Positions 47,061 to 57,180 are shown, counted from the first letter of the stretch. The stretch is DNA of 64,000 nucleotides from Gemmatimonadaceae bacterium (GCA_020846935.1 JADLCY010000014.1:62001-126000); one strand, 5' to 3'. Notes: generated from the sequence alone by a model not told the origin. Translations and numbers: made by a program.

Positions 47061-47507
47061 ATGCCCGTGCACGTCCGTCGCCTTCCCCACAATCCCGACC
47101 TGCCATTGCCGGCGCGGCAGAGCGCCGACGCGGCAGGGTATGACGTGTGCTCGGCAGAGCCCGACTTCACGCTGGCGCCGCTCGAGCGGCGTGCGGTGGC
47201 CACGGGGTTCGCCTTCGCCTTGCCGCCCGGGATGGAGATGCAGGTGCGGCCACGCTCGGGGCTCGCCCTGCGGCACGGGCTGAGCGTGCCTAACGCGCCG
47301 GGGACGATCGACCCCGACTATCGCGGTGAGCTGAAGGTGATTCTCGTGAACCTTGGTGCGGATCCGGTGCTCGTTAGGCGTGGCGACCGCATTGCGCAGC
47401 TGGTCTTTGCGCGCTTCGAGGCACCCGTGCTTGGCGAGGTCGACGCGCTCGATGACACGGTGCGCGGAGGGGGTGGCTTTGGCTCCACGGGCGTGACCGG
47501 CGCGTGA
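47061..47507 (+). CDS. dut: dUTP diphosphatase
   Basis: It hydrolyses dUTP, protecting DNA from uracil. The five trimeric dUTPase motifs are visible in 148 residues: [59 protein letters not shown] and the C-terminal [10 protein letters not shown]. The homologous start is ATG 47061; the open frame from 47004 adds an unrelated 19 residues. The coding region contains two CGTTAGGC octamers in opposite orientation within 92 bases. Confidence 0.95.
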   Translation: MPVHVRRLPHNPDLPLPARQSADAAGYDVCSAEPDFTLAPLERRAVATGFAFALPPGMEMQVRPRSGLALRHGLSVPNAPGTIDPDYRGELKVILVNLGADPVLVRRGDRIAQLVFARFEAPVLGEVDALDDTVRGGGGFGSTGVTGA

Positions 47508-47672
47508 GCGCCGGAGGCCGGCGGCACCCCAGTCGCGCGCGGCTCGCGCGGTCGGTCAGCCTGACGGCCCCGGTTGCGAGACGCCTGGTCGCGTTGGTCG
47601 TCCTTTCACCGGTGCGCAAGCCAGCCCGACGTGAGGGGTGGGAGAGCGCCTAGGTTGTGATTTGGCAACGCC

Positions 47673-47701
47673 TTGCACCCTGTTACGTGCAGCGCTAGCT
47701 T
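47673..47701 (+). promoter_or_regulatory. Promoter of the mreB operon
   Basis: TTGCAC (47673-47678) and TAGCTT (47696-47701) are 17 bases apart in an A+T-richer pocket of the 250-base spacer after dut. Transcription would begin about 60 bases ahead of mreB. Confidence 0.6.
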
Positions 47702-47769
47702 AGAGTCGCTCCACCCCAGCAGGCTCCCAACTCACCGGCGCGGTCACGGGCGCCAAGGTGTCCTCATAC

Positions 47770-48807
47770 ATGCGTTGGCCCTTCCCCAAGGCCGGCAAGC
47801 TCTTTCCCGCGAACGCGATCGCTGTCGACCTCGGAACGGCGAACACGCTCATCTACGTGAAGGGGGAGGGTATCGTCCTCAACGAGCCCTCCGTCGTGGC
47901 GATGGACCGTGAGACCAAGAAGGTCAAGGGCGTCGGGCTCGAGGCCAAGCGCATGCTCGGCCGCACGCCCGATGGCGTCATCGCCGTCCGGCCCATGAAG
48001 GACGGCGTCATCGCCGACTTCGATGTGACCGAAAAGATGCTCCGGTACTTCCTGGAGCTCATCATCAAGAACCGGATGTTCAAGATCAAGCCGCGCGTGA
48101 TCGTCTGCGTGCCATCCGGGATCACCGAAGTCGAGAAGCGCGCCGTGCGAGACTCGGCACTCGGCGCCGGGGCGAAGGAGGTCTTCATGGTCGCCGAGCC
48201 GATGGCCGCGGCCATCGGCGTCGGCCTCCCCATCGAAACGCCGACCGGCAACATGGTGATCGACATCGGTGGCGGCACCACCGAGATCGCGGTGATCGCC
48301 CTCTCCGGCATCGTCTCCGATACCTCCATCCGCACCGCCGGCGACGAGCTGGACACCGCCATTGTCCAGTTCATGCGCAAGAACTACAACCTGCTCATCG
48401 GGGAGCCGACTGCGGAGCAGATCAAGATCCACGTCGGGTCCGCGGCGCCGCTTGGAGAGGAGCGCGAGATGGACGTCAAGGGACGCGACCTCGTGTCGGG
48501 TATCCCGAAGATCGTGCACATCCACTCCTCGGAGATCCGCGAGGCGATCCAGGAGCCGATCCAGCAGATCGTGGACGCCGTGCGCCGCGCGCTCGAGATC
48601 ACGCCGCCGGAGCTGGCCAGCGACATCGTCGATCGCGGGATCGTGATGACCGGCGGTGGCGCGCTCATTCGCGGTCTCGACGTCATCCTGCAGCACGAGA
48701 CTGGCCTGCCGATCCACGTCGACGAAGACCCGCTGACCTGCGTCGTGCGCGGCGTGGGGCGCATCCTCGACGACGAGCAGAAGTACTTCTCCGTCCTTTC
48801 GGCGTAG
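47770..48807 (+). CDS. mreB: Rod-shape-determining actin-like protein MreB
   Basis: MreB polymerises under the inner membrane and guides lateral wall synthesis. The actin-fold signatures are [20 protein letters not shown] (phosphate 1), [16 protein letters not shown] (phosphate 2) and [18 protein letters not shown] (adenosine). ATG 47770 with AAGGTG nine bases upstream gives 345 residues; GTG 47758 is the alternative and adds four residues. First gene of an mreBCD-mrdA-rodA operon. Confidence 0.97.
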   Translation: MRWPFPKAGKLFPANAIAVDLGTANTLIYVKGEGIVLNEPSVVAMDRETKKVKGVGLEAKRMLGRTPDGVIAVRPMKDGVIADFDVTEKMLRYFLELIIKNRMFKIKPRVIVCVPSGITEVEKRAVRDSALGAGAKEVFMVAEPMAAAIGVGLPIETPTGNMVIDIGGGTTEIAVIALSGIVSDTSIRTAGDELDTAIVQFMRKNYNLLIGEPTAEQIKIHVGSAAPLGEEREMDVKGRDLVSGIPKIVHIHSSEIREAIQEPIQQIVDAVRRALEITPPELASDIVDRGIVMTGGGALIRGLDVILQHETGLPIHVDEDPLTCVVRGVGRILDDEQKYFSVLSA

Positions 48808-48819
48808 TCGGGCACGGTG

Positions 48820-49932
48820 ATGGCGCGCGCCGCGCGGGGTGGCACACGGGTCGACGCGGCGCTGCTCGTCGTCTGCGCGCTGCTCGCCCTGCTCGCCATG
48901 GTCCTGCCTGGCTCGACCCGCGACGCCATCGCCGGAGTCATCCAGCGTACGGTTGCCGCGCCGCTCTTCGCGCTCCAGGTGCGGAGCGAGCGGGCCAGGA
49001 CGGCGCTCGCCGACCGGGAACATGTGGCCATGCAGCTCGACTCGCTGGCCCTGCGCGTGACGCAGCTGAGCCAGCTCGAGGGCGAGAACGCGCGGCTTCG
49101 CCAGCTGCTGGCCCTGGGCCGCAACCTCCGACAGGGGTTCGTTCCTGCCGAGGCGCTCCATGGCCAGGATCTCGGTGACAGCCATGCGCTCCTGCTCACC
49201 GTGGGCTCCCGCGCGGGTGTCGTGCCGCGCTCCGCCGTGGTGGCGCCGCAGGGCGTCGTGGGGCTCGTGACGTCGGTTGGTCAGACCTCGAGCCAGGCCA
49301 TCCTGTTTTCGCACCCCGACTTTCGCGTGTCGGCGATGTCGGCCGACGGCGAGACGTTCGGCATCGTCGGGCCACACCTGAGTGGCAATGACGCCGCATG
49401 CGCGGGGGCCGGCGAAGCGGCGTGTGCGGGGCCGGAGCGGCTGCTGCTCGAGCTGCGCGGCGTGGCGTTCCGCGACGTGCTCAAGCCCGGCGCCCTCGTG
49501 ACATCCTCAGGGCTCGGCGGTGTGTTTCCGCGCGGGATCCTCATCGGGACCGTGATCGGCGAACTCAGGACCACGGAGCAATGGTCGCGAACCTATCTCC
49601 TGCGTCCGTCCGTGCGGCCGCAGGACGTGTCGAATGTGATGGTGCTTTCCCCATCGCTCGTTTCGGAGAACCTCTCGGGGATATGGGACACGGTCGGCGC
49701 CGGAACGGCCGTCGTGGCGCGCGTGGTGGCGGCTGGAGACTCGCTGGCCCGACGACAGGCCGTCGACTCGATCGCCAGACAGCGCGCGGCTGACTCGGTG
49801 TCTGCGCTCGGTGCAGCGCCGGACACCGGGTTGGCGAGGCCGCTCGGTGGCGGGGTCCCGGCGCGCCGTGACTCAATGGCCGTGGCGCCGGAGCCGGCGC
49901 GGCGCGATTCCACAGCGCGGCGACGCCCATGA
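48820..49932 (+). CDS. mreC: Rod-shape-determining protein MreC
   Basis: MreC is a bitopic periplasmic scaffold of the elongasome. In the 370 residues one TM helix lies near the N terminus (DAALLVVCALLALLAMVLP), a coiled coil follows (LDSLALRVTQLSQLEGENAR), then the beta-barrel pair with TVGSRAGVVPRSAVVAPQGV and GLGGVFPRGILIGTV. The last ~75 residues form a low-complexity Ala/Arg/Asp/Ser tail (PARRDSTARRRP at the end) longer than in most MreC. GTG 48817 is an alternative start. It ends within ATGA of mreD. Confidence 0.94.
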   Translation: MARAARGGTRVDAALLVVCALLALLAMVLPGSTRDAIAGVIQRTVAAPLFALQVRSERARTALADREHVAMQLDSLALRVTQLSQLEGENARLRQLLALGRNLRQGFVPAEALHGQDLGDSHALLLTVGSRAGVVPRSAVVAPQGVVGLVTSVGQTSSQAILFSHPDFRVSAMSADGETFGIVGPHLSGNDAACAGAGEAACAGPERLLLELRGVAFRDVLKPGALVTSSGLGGVFPRGILIGTVIGELRTTEQWSRTYLLRPSVRPQDVSNVMVLSPSLVSENLSGIWDTVGAGTAVVARVVAAGDSLARRQAVDSIARQRAADSVSALGAAPDTGLARPLGGGVPARRDSMAVAPEPARRDSTARRRP

Positions 49933-50417
49933 GTCTTCAGAAAGTCGTGCGGATCGCGCTCCTGTTCGCGTTCCTGCTCGCTTTGCACTTCTCGGTTCGG
50001 CCGCTCATGCAATGGCGGGCGCAGCCGGATTTCCTCGTGGTGGCGGTCATGCTGGCTGCGGTGCGGGTGCGGCCTGGCGTTGCCGCCATACTCGGGTTCG
50101 TTACGGGACTGCTCGCCGATTCGCTGTCTCCGGGCGCCTTCGGCATCGCGGCGTTCGCGCTTTCGGTCCTTGGGTTCGCGGCATCGTGGCTCAAGGCGGT
50201 ATTCTTTTCTGACAACGTGGCCCTGCACGCCTTCTTCTTCTTCGTGGGGAAGTGGGTGTTCGATGCGTTGTTCATCGTGCTCGAGCGTCAGCGGACCCTG
50301 CTGGAGGCGGCGGCCCAGATCGCGTTGTGGTCGCCGCTCGCCGCCGCGCAGACCGCGCTGCTCGGGCTCGTGGTCCTGATGCTTTTCCGCGGGATGCTGG
50401 AGGCCAACGCGACATGA
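49929..50417 (+). CDS. mreD: Rod-shape-determining protein MreD
   Basis: A 162-residue, highly hydrophobic inner-membrane protein with about five TM segments (IALLFAFLLALHFSV, FLVVAVMLAAVRVRPG, AAILGFVTGLLADSLSPGAF, GIAAFALSVLGFAASWLKAV). Its place between mreC and mrdA and the GFVTGLLADSLSPG motif fit MreD. Both ends overlap neighbours by ATGA. Confidence 0.9.
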   Translation: MSLQKVVRIALLFAFLLALHFSVRPLMQWRAQPDFLVVAVMLAAVRVRPGVAAILGFVTGLLADSLSPGAFGIAAFALSVLGFAASWLKAVFFSDNVALHAFFFFVGKWVFDALFIVLERQRTLLEAAAQIALWSPLAAAQTALLGLVVLMLFRGMLEANAT

Positions 50418-52183
50418 GCTTCCATCCAAACGATGTGCAGCGGCGCGGACGCGTGGCCGGCGGGGTGGTGCTGGTCGCGATCGGCGTCCTCGCTGCGGCC
50501 TTCTTTCGAGCCCAGGTGCTCGATGCGGCGGGCTATCGCCTGTCGTCCGAGCGCAACCGCCTGCGGGAGGTTCCGATTCCCGCGGCGCGGGGCATCATCT
50601 ACGATCGACATGGCGAGGTCATCGCCGAGAACGTCCCGGGGTATTCGGTCTCGATCCTTGGCTCGTCCGCCGATTCGCTGCGCGCCACCCTTACGCGCCT
50701 GACGTCCATCATCGCGTTCACGCCCGAGGCGATCGAGGCGGCGGTCCGCCGGTACCGGCGCGAGCCCAATCGTCCGACCGTGGTACTCGCCGACGCCTCG
50801 TTTGACCAGGTGTCCGTGCTCGAGGAGCACCGTGGCGAGTTCCCCAGCCTGATCATCCAGTCGGCGCCCAAGCGCTATTACCCGGACGGCCCGGCCGTTG
50901 CGGCGTTCACGGGTTACACCGGGGAGATCTCGGAGAAGGAACTCACCTCCCCGCAGTACGAGGGCTACCAGAGCGGGATGGAGATCGGGAAGGGCGGGCT
51001 CGAGAAGCAGTACGAGGGGGAGTTGCGTGGCGTGGAAGGCAGCCGCTTCGTGGAGGTCGACGCGCGCGGCCGCGTGGTGCGTGACCAGTCGGATCGCCCC
51101 GACGTGCTGCCGGTGGCGGGGAAAGTGCTGCGCACGAACATCGATCTCGATCTGCAGCGGTTCGTGGCGAACTATCTCGGTGACACGCTGGTGGCGGGCG
51201 TGGTCGCCATGGATCCGGTGACCGGGGCGGTGCTCGCGCTGCACAGCGCCCCTTCGTTCGATCCCAACCGGTTCGTCGGCGGGATTCCCGCGGACTACTG
51301 GAATGCGCTGCGTGACGACCCGCGGCAGCCTCTGTACAACAAGGCAATGCAGGGGCGGTATCCGCCGGCGTCGACGTTCAAGCTGGCCACGGCCGCGATC
51401 GCGCTCGAGGAGGGCATTGCCACCTTCGACACGCACATGGAGCGCCCGTGCAACGGTGGCTATCAGTACGGCTCGCGATACTGGCGCTGCTGGGACAAGA
51501 AGGGGCACGGCAATGTGAACCTGACGCAGGCGATCGCCAAGTCGTGCGACACCTACTTCTACCAGCTCGGCCTCCGCATCACGCTGTCACGGTTGCTGGC
51601 AGGAGGCGTGTCGCTCAAGATGGGCGAGCGGTCGGGTATCGACCTGCCGAACGAACAGTCGCCGCAGTGGCCGAGCGCAGTCGAGTACTTCGATCGCATC
51701 TACGGAAAGGGCAAGTGGAGCAACGGTGAGACGCTCAACCTGTCCATCGGCCAGGGGCGCAACACACAAACCGTACTGAACATGGCGCGGTTCTACACCG
51801 CGCTGGCCACCGATGGGAGCGCCGCGCGACCGGAGGTCGTGGCCCGCTCGCCGGAGCGTGTCCCGATCATGAAGCTCACGAAGGAGCAGCTCGAAGGGCT
51901 GCGCTCGGCGATGGGCGACGTGGTGTCGGGGCGTGGCACCGCCGCCAGTGCAGCGATTCAGGGCGTGCAGCTCGCCGGCAAGACCGGCACCGCGCAGAAC
52001 GAAACGGCGCGTGATCACGCCTGGTTCGTCGGTTTTGCGCCACAGAACGACCCGAAGATCGTGGTGGCGGTGATGTTGTGGCAGGGTGAGCATGGCTATG
52101 CGGCCGCCCGCATCGCCTCGAAGGTGATCTCGCACTATCTCAAGCGTCCCGCGATCGAGCCGCTGAACGTGGAGGGCAATTGA
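50414..52183 (+). CDS. mrdA: Penicillin-binding protein 2 (peptidoglycan transpeptidase)
   Basis: A class B PBP of the elongasome, 589 residues. One N-terminal TM (GGVVLVAIGVLAAAFFRAQV), the pedestal domain starting IPAARGIIYDRHGEVIAENV, then the transpeptidase with active serine in PPASTFKLATAAIAL (about 320), SCD in AKSCDTYFYQLGLR as the SxN equivalent, and KTGTAQNE near 522. It works with RodA, encoded next. The longer frame upstream (from 50252) runs into mreD and is not homologous. Confidence 0.96.
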   Translation: MSFHPNDVQRRGRVAGGVVLVAIGVLAAAFFRAQVLDAAGYRLSSERNRLREVPIPAARGIIYDRHGEVIAENVPGYSVSILGSSADSLRATLTRLTSIIAFTPEAIEAAVRRYRREPNRPTVVLADASFDQVSVLEEHRGEFPSLIIQSAPKRYYPDGPAVAAFTGYTGEISEKELTSPQYEGYQSGMEIGKGGLEKQYEGELRGVEGSRFVEVDARGRVVRDQSDRPDVLPVAGKVLRTNIDLDLQRFVANYLGDTLVAGVVAMDPVTGAVLALHSAPSFDPNRFVGGIPADYWNALRDDPRQPLYNKAMQGRYPPASTFKLATAAIALEEGIATFDTHMERPCNGGYQYGSRYWRCWDKKGHGNVNLTQAIAKSCDTYFYQLGLRITLSRLLAGGVSLKMGERSGIDLPNEQSPQWPSAVEYFDRIYGKGKWSNGETLNLSIGQGRNTQTVLNMARFYTALATDGSAARPEVVARSPERVPIMKLTKEQLEGLRSAMGDVVSGRGTAASAAIQGVQLAGKTGTAQNETARDHAWFVGFAPQNDPKIVVAVMLWQGEHGYAAARIASKVISHYLKRPAIEPLNVEGN

Positions 52184-53442
52184 TCCGGAAGGTCGTGGCC
52201 GACTATCCGTTGGCCATCATCGCGCTGCTGCTCTCCGCGTACGGCATCGCCGTCGTCTACTCGGCGGGCCAGACCGATGCGCGCGTTGCCGCAGACCTGG
52301 TGGCCTATCAGCGCCAGCTCATGTGGTTTGGCCTGGCGGTGGCGGGAGCGTTCGTGGTGTCCCGCGCCTCCGTTCGGTTTCTCGAGTGGGCGACGGTGCC
52401 CGCGTATGCGCTCTCCGTCGTGTTGCTCACCGTGACGTGGTTGTTCCTCGGATCCGGTGCAGGCACGGCCACCGGGATGAAGGGCTGGCTCACGATCGGC
52501 GGGGTGCGCCTCGGTCAGCCAGCGGAGCTGGCAAAGGTCGCCGTGGTGCTCATGCTCGCGCGACTCCTGTCGGCCCGTCGCGACCCGCCCAAGTCGCTGG
52601 TTGAGCTGTGGAAGCCTGCGGTTGCCGTGCTGATTCCGTGGGTTCTCGTGATGGCGCAGCCCGATCTCGGGACGGGCATGGTCTTCATCGGCATCTTCTT
52701 CGCGATGCTCTTCTGGGCCGGCGTGTCATGGCCGCTCCTCCTGCTCGTCGCGAGCCCGGCGGTCTCGCTGGTCCTGGCGTTCAGCACGGGCCTGTGGGGC
52801 GCGTGGTTCCTCATCCTCATCGCGGTCGTGCTGTGGTACAAACCGTACGTGGTGGAGGGCGTGGTCCTGATCGTCGCCAACGTGGTGATGGGCGTGGCCG
52901 CACCGATTCTGTGGGAGAAGCTCAATCCCTATCAGCAACGGCGACTGCTCGTGTTCCTCGACCCGTCGCAGGATCCCAGGGCGTCGGGGTATCACGTGCT
53001 CCAGAGCCAGATCGCGATCGGCTCGGGCGGCCTCACCGGGCGCGGGTACCTTGACGGGACGCAGAAGCGCGGGGCGTTCCTGCCCGAACAAACCACGGAC
53101 TTCATCTTTGCCGTCGTCGGCGAAGAACTGGGATTCCTCGGCGTGAGCCTGGCCCTGATGTTGTTCCTGTTCCTCTTTCTGCGCGTGATCCGCGTCGCGT
53201 CGCGTGCGAATGACAGCTTCAGCTCTCTCGTCGCGTTCGGGCTGCTGGGCAGCTGGTTCGTCCACGTCATCGAGAACATCGGCATGACGCTCAACCTCAT
53301 GCCGATCACCGGCATTCCGCTGCCGTTCTTCTCCTACGGGGGCTCGGCAATGCTGGCCAGCTGGCTGGCGGTAGGCATCCTGATACGGATCTCCAGCGAA
53401 GGTCGGGGAGAAGCCGACGGGCTCCCGATCGGGATCCGATAG
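52180..53442 (+). CDS. rodA: Peptidoglycan glycosyltransferase RodA
   Basis: A SEDS-family polymerase of lateral wall peptidoglycan with about ten TM segments in 420 residues. Conserved parts are VVYSAGQTDARVA near the N terminus, KGWLTIGGVRLGQPAELAKV, MAQPDLGTGMVFIGIFFAML, SGYHVLQSQIAIGSGGLTGR, GYLDGTQKRGAFLPEQTTDF and the C-terminal PLPFFSYGGSAMLASWLAVG. The start is TTG overlapping the mrdA stop (TTGA), with GGAGGG four bases ahead. It is the last gene of the rod-shape operon. Confidence 0.95.
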   Translation: MIRKVVADYPLAIIALLLSAYGIAVVYSAGQTDARVAADLVAYQRQLMWFGLAVAGAFVVSRASVRFLEWATVPAYALSVVLLTVTWLFLGSGAGTATGMKGWLTIGGVRLGQPAELAKVAVVLMLARLLSARRDPPKSLVELWKPAVAVLIPWVLVMAQPDLGTGMVFIGIFFAMLFWAGVSWPLLLLVASPAVSLVLAFSTGLWGAWFLILIAVVLWYKPYVVEGVVLIVANVVMGVAAPILWEKLNPYQQRRLLVFLDPSQDPRASGYHVLQSQIAIGSGGLTGRGYLDGTQKRGAFLPEQTTDFIFAVVGEELGFLGVSLALMLFLFLFLRVIRVASRANDSFSSLVAFGLLGSWFVHVIENIGMTLNLMPITGIPLPFFSYGGSAMLASWLAVGILIRISSEGRGEADGLPIGIR

Positions 53443-53710
53443 GCCGACACGCACGCGCGCTTCAGGGCGAGTTACGACAGATCGCCGACGCCGATGCTCC
53501 CCGGGGCGTGGGCATCGATGGACCGCTGGAGCAGCCGACGCGCGCCGAGAGGGCAGAGGTGATTGCCTCGTGAGGCGGTACCCATCCGCGAGGCCCGGAC
53601 GTGGTCGGCGCACTCGTGATGGATCCCGGGTTTCTGCCACGCCCGTTCAGTGCCCGACGCGATCGCGTCGGCACTTCCGACGGACCCCCCGCTGCCACCA
53701 TCTTCCCGAA

Positions 53711-54574
53711 ATGGCATGGTTCCGTAAGGAGAAGAAGGCCCGCCAGCCGAGACGTGAACGCCTGGAGATACCGGCCGATGTCTGGGAGAAATGCGAGGCC
53801 TGCGGGCACACCGATATCCGGGAGAAGTTCGCCCGGAACTTCAACGTCTGCCCCAGCTGCGACTATCATCGGCGGATCCGTGCGCTCGAGTACGTCCAGA
53901 TCATCATGGACGACAACTCGTGGGAGGAGACCGACGCCGACATGCGGTCGACGGACCCGCTCGGCTTTCCGGACTATTCCACGCGGCTCAAGAAGGCGCG
54001 GACGAACGCCGGCGAGATGGACGCCATCCTGACCGTGGCGGGGAAGCTCGGCGACATGCCGGTGAACCTTGGCGTGATGGACTTTGCGTTCATGGGTGGT
54101 TCCATGGGATCGGTCGTCGGCGAGAAGATCGCGCGGCTGGCGCAGCGTTCACTGGAGCGCAAACATCCGCTCATCGTGGTCTCGTCGTCAGGCGGCGCCC
54201 GAATGCAGGAAGGCGTGCTCTCGCTCATGCAGATGGGCAAAGTCTCCGCCGTGCTTTCCCAGCTGGCCGACCGCCGCATACCGTATGTGTCCGTACTCAC
54301 CAACCCCACGACGGGTGGCGTGAGCGCGAGTTACGCGATGCTCGGCGACGCGATCATCGCCGAGCCAGGGGCGGTAATCGGCTTTGCCGGTCCGCGCGTC
54401 ATCAAGCAGACGCTGGGCCAGGACCTGCCCGAGGGGTTCCAGACCGCGGAGTTCCTCCTTGACCACGGGATGCTCGACCTCGTGGCGCACCGCAAGGAGC
54501 TGAAGCCAACGTTAGGCAGGCTGTTGCGACACATGAGCGGCAAGCCGGCCGCGGCGGGATGGGCGACGAGCTGA
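53711..54574 (+). CDS. accD: Acetyl-CoA carboxylase carboxyltransferase subunit beta
   Basis: It makes malonyl-CoA for fatty acid synthesis together with AccA. The N-terminal zinc finger is present (Cys28, Cys31, Cys47, Cys50), followed by NLGVMDFAFMGGSMGSVVGE, SSSGGARMQEGVLSLMQM, TNPTTGGVSASYAMLGD and GFAGPRVIKQTLGQDLPEGF. 287 residues. The frame is open for 140 bases upstream but without homology. A TTA codon in CGTTAGGC occurs at 54512. accA is not in the window. The 268-base spacer upstream holds no gene I can support. Confidence 0.96.
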   Translation: MAWFRKEKKARQPRRERLEIPADVWEKCEACGHTDIREKFARNFNVCPSCDYHRRIRALEYVQIIMDDNSWEETDADMRSTDPLGFPDYSTRLKKARTNAGEMDAILTVAGKLGDMPVNLGVMDFAFMGGSMGSVVGEKIARLAQRSLERKHPLIVVSSSGGARMQEGVLSLMQMGKVSAVLSQLADRRIPYVSVLTNPTTGGVSASYAMLGDAIIAEPGAVIGFAGPRVIKQTLGQDLPEGFQTAEFLLDHGMLDLVAHRKELKPTLGRLLRHMSGKPAAAGWATS

Positions 54575-55848
54575 CGGGGTACCGGCGCGCCCTCGACGCG
54601 CTCTTCGCACGAACGACCGGCGTCAGCAAGTTCGGGCTCGAACGCACCGAGGCCTTCCTCCGGATCCTGGGGAACCCCCACCTCATGCTGCGCGTCATCC
54701 ACGTCGCCGGCACGAACGGGAAGGGCAGCGTCTGCGCGACCCTGGATGCGATGCTGCGCGCCCAGGGCCTCAAGGTCGGCCGCTACACCTCGCCGCACCT
54801 TGTGGATTTCCGCGAGCGGTTCCTCGTGAACGGTGCGCCGATCGACGCCGACTATGTCATGCGTTTCCTCGAACGATGGACGCCAACGGTCGAGGAACTC
54901 GGCGTGACGTTCTTCGAGGCCACGACGGCGATGGCCTTTGCCTGGTTCGCCCGTCGTGACGTGGACATCGCCATCGTGGAGACAGGGCTCGGCGGCCGCC
55001 TCGACGCCACAAATGTCGTGCGTCCGCTCGTGTCGACGGTCACCGGGATCGGCTTCGATCACGTGGAGATCCTCGGGCGCACGCGTGAGGCGATCGCCGG
55101 CGAGAAGGCGGGGATCTTCAAGGCGCGCTCGGCGGCGGTGATTGGCGAGAGTGATGCGGCGATCGCGTCCGTCCTCGCCGGGCACGCGCGCGCCCGTGGG
55201 GCCACGCCGATCGTGGACGCGTGGCGCGCCATGCCGCCGCATGATGTGGTGCCGAGTGCTCGCGGTACCACGTTTCGGTTGGCGACGGAGACTGGCAAGC
55301 GCCAGGTCCACACTCCGCTCGCTGGTGCGCACCAGGCGTCGAACACGACCGTCGCGCTGCTGACGCTGCGCGAGGCCGGTGCCGCCTACTGGCCGGGATG
55401 GGATGCCGCGATCCGCTCGCTGGAAGCGGTGAGGCTTCCCGGTCGCTTTCACCAGGTGGGACGATGGATCTTTGACGTCGCGCACAATCCCGACGGTGCG
55501 CGGGTGCTGGTGCGCACGCTGCGTGAGGTGGCGCCGCCATCACCGATCACGGCCGTGGTGTGCGTGCTGGCCGACAAGGACTGGCGCGGCGTGCTCGAGG
55601 CCCTGGCCGAACACGTCTCTCACCTGGTGTTGACCAACGCTCCAACCGCGCCGAGCAGTCGAGCGTGGAATCTCGATGACGTGGCGACGTTCGCCGGGAC
55701 CCTGGGGGTGCAGGTGACGAGGGCGCCCGAGTTTGAGGAGGCGCTAGCGATCGGGGAGCGGAGTGGCGGGACCGCTCTGGTGACCGGGTCATTCCATACG
55801 GTCGGCGATGCCATGGCTCGCTTGCACGTAAGTCCTCTTGCCGACTAG
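54559..55848 (+). CDS. folC: Folylpolyglutamate synthase / dihydrofolate synthase
   Basis: A Mur-ligase-like ATPase adding glutamate to folates. The 429 residues show HVAGTNGKGSVCATLDAMLR (P loop), GRYTSPHLVDFRERFLVNG, VETGLGGRLDATNVV, TGIGFDHVEILGRT with GEKAGIFK, and in the C domain RWIFDVAHNPDGARVLV. It overlaps accD by 16 bases, the same accD-folC order found in many bacteria. Confidence 0.94.
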   Translation: MGDELTGYRRALDALFARTTGVSKFGLERTEAFLRILGNPHLMLRVIHVAGTNGKGSVCATLDAMLRAQGLKVGRYTSPHLVDFRERFLVNGAPIDADYVMRFLERWTPTVEELGVTFFEATTAMAFAWFARRDVDIAIVETGLGGRLDATNVVRPLVSTVTGIGFDHVEILGRTREAIAGEKAGIFKARSAAVIGESDAAIASVLAGHARARGATPIVDAWRAMPPHDVVPSARGTTFRLATETGKRQVHTPLAGAHQASNTTVALLTLREAGAAYWPGWDAAIRSLEAVRLPGRFHQVGRWIFDVAHNPDGARVLVRTLREVAPPSPITAVVCVLADKDWRGVLEALAEHVSHLVLTNAPTAPSSRAWNLDDVATFAGTLGVQVTRAPEFEEALAIGERSGGTALVTGSFHTVGDAMARLHVSPLAD

Positions 55849-55857
55849 GTTTAGCGA

Positions 55858-57180
55858 ATGTCAGCTGGGGCCTTGCCCGGATTCAGAGACTTCTATCCCG
55901 AGAGCTTTGCCCAGCGGTCGTGGCTCTTCGACCGCTGGCGCGACGTGGCTCGGCAGTTCGGGTACGTGGAGTACGACGGTCCGCCGCTCGAGCCGCTGGA
56001 TCTGTACACGAAGAAGAGCGGCGACGAGATCGTCGGCCAGCTGTACAACTTCGTGGACAAGGGCGATCGCGCGGTCGCCCTTCGGCCTGAAATGACGCCG
56101 ACCGTTGCGCGAATGGTCGCGGCCCGGGCCAACGCACTCCGCAAGCCGGTTCGCTGGTTTTCGGTCCCTCAGCTGTTCCGCTACGAGCGGCAGCAGAAGG
56201 GGCGCTTGCGCGAACACTTCCAGTTGAACGTCGACATCTTTGGCGAGAGTGATGTCGCGGCTGATGCGGAGTTGCTCGCGGTGGCCTGCACCATCATGAG
56301 AGCCTGCGGTCTCGGCCCTCGGGACGTGCGGGCCCGCATCTCCGACCGCCGCCTGCTGACGGCCATGCTGTCGGCGATCGGCGTGAGTGGGTCGCAGATG
56401 CCGACCGTCTTCGCCGCGGTCGACAAGGTCGAGCGTGATCCGTTTGACGTGCTGGTCGGGCGCATGACCGAGGCGGGCGTCGCGAAGGACGCCGCCGAAG
56501 AGGTTCTGGCGCTGGTACAGGGAACACGAGGGGTGACGGACATCGCGTTCAGCGAACGGTTTGCGCGCACGGACGAAGGCACGCGGATCATCGGCGATCT
56601 GCAACGTTACTTCGACCTGCTCGAAGCCCACGGTGTGCGGGATTACGTTGAGCTGGACCTGACGATCGTCAGGGGGCTGGCCTACTACACGGGCATCGTG
56701 TTCGAGCTGTTCGACGCGCGCGGTGACTTCCGCGCGATCTGCGGCGGCGGGCGCTACGACAACCTCCTGCAGGCGCTGGGCGGTGCGCCGATGCCCGCCC
56801 TCGGGTTTGGCATGGGCGATGTGGTGCTCACCGAACTGCTGAGGGCGCGTGAGAAGCTGCCGAGCGGCACGCCGTCGTTGGACTTCTGGGTCGCGCCGCT
56901 CGACGCTGCGCATCGGCTCTCCGCGGTTCGCGTGGCCACGCAGCTGCGCGCGGTCGGGGCACGCGTGGAATCGCCGCTCCGTGAGCAGGCTCTGGGAAAG
57001 CAGCTCAAGGCCGCGCACGCCGCCGGCGCGCGCGAGGTGGTGATGGTGGGGCAGGGCTACGGCGACAGCGGCGAGGTGGAGCTCAAGTCCTTTGGCGATG
57101 GCACCCAGCACGTGATCCACGTGGAGCAGCTGCTGGCCCGCATCAAGGGCCGAATGGGTGGCGCGACCGATCGACCGTGA
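55858..57180 (+). CDS. hisS: Histidyl-tRNA synthetase
   Basis: A class II synthetase of 440 residues. Motif 2 region LRPEMTPTVARMV and WFSVPQLFRYERQQKGRLRE, then the His-specific motifs LDLTIVRGLAYYTGIVFELF and AICGGGRYDNLLQALGG (motif 3 area), and a C-terminal anticodon domain (LDFWVAPLDAAHRLSAVRVA). It resembles the histidyl class rather than the HisZ regulatory subunit, because the C-terminal domain is present. No Shine-Dalgarno is visible before ATG 55858. Confidence 0.93.
   Translation: MSAGALPGFRDFYPESFAQRSWLFDRWRDVARQFGYVEYDGPPLEPLDLYTKKSGDEIVGQLYNFVDKGDRAVALRPEMTPTVARMVAARANALRKPVRWFSVPQLFRYERQQKGRLREHFQLNVDIFGESDVAADAELLAVACTIMRACGLGPRDVRARISDRRLLTAMLSAIGVSGSQMPTVFAAVDKVERDPFDVLVGRMTEAGVAKDAAEEVLALVQGTRGVTDIAFSERFARTDEGTRIIGDLQRYFDLLEAHGVRDYVELDLTIVRGLAYYTGIVFELFDARGDFRAICGGGRYDNLLQALGGAPMPALGFGMGDVVLTELLRAREKLPSGTPSLDFWVAPLDAAHRLSAVRVATQLRAVGARVESPLREQALGKQLKAAHAAGAREVVMVGQGYGDSGEVELKSFGDGTQHVIHVEQLLARIKGRMGGATDRP

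Noticed and set aside
53443-53710. Possible small gene or pseudogene upstream of accD
   Set aside because: A short open stretch ends at 53572, but it has no start codon, no ribosome binding site and no recognisable similarity.
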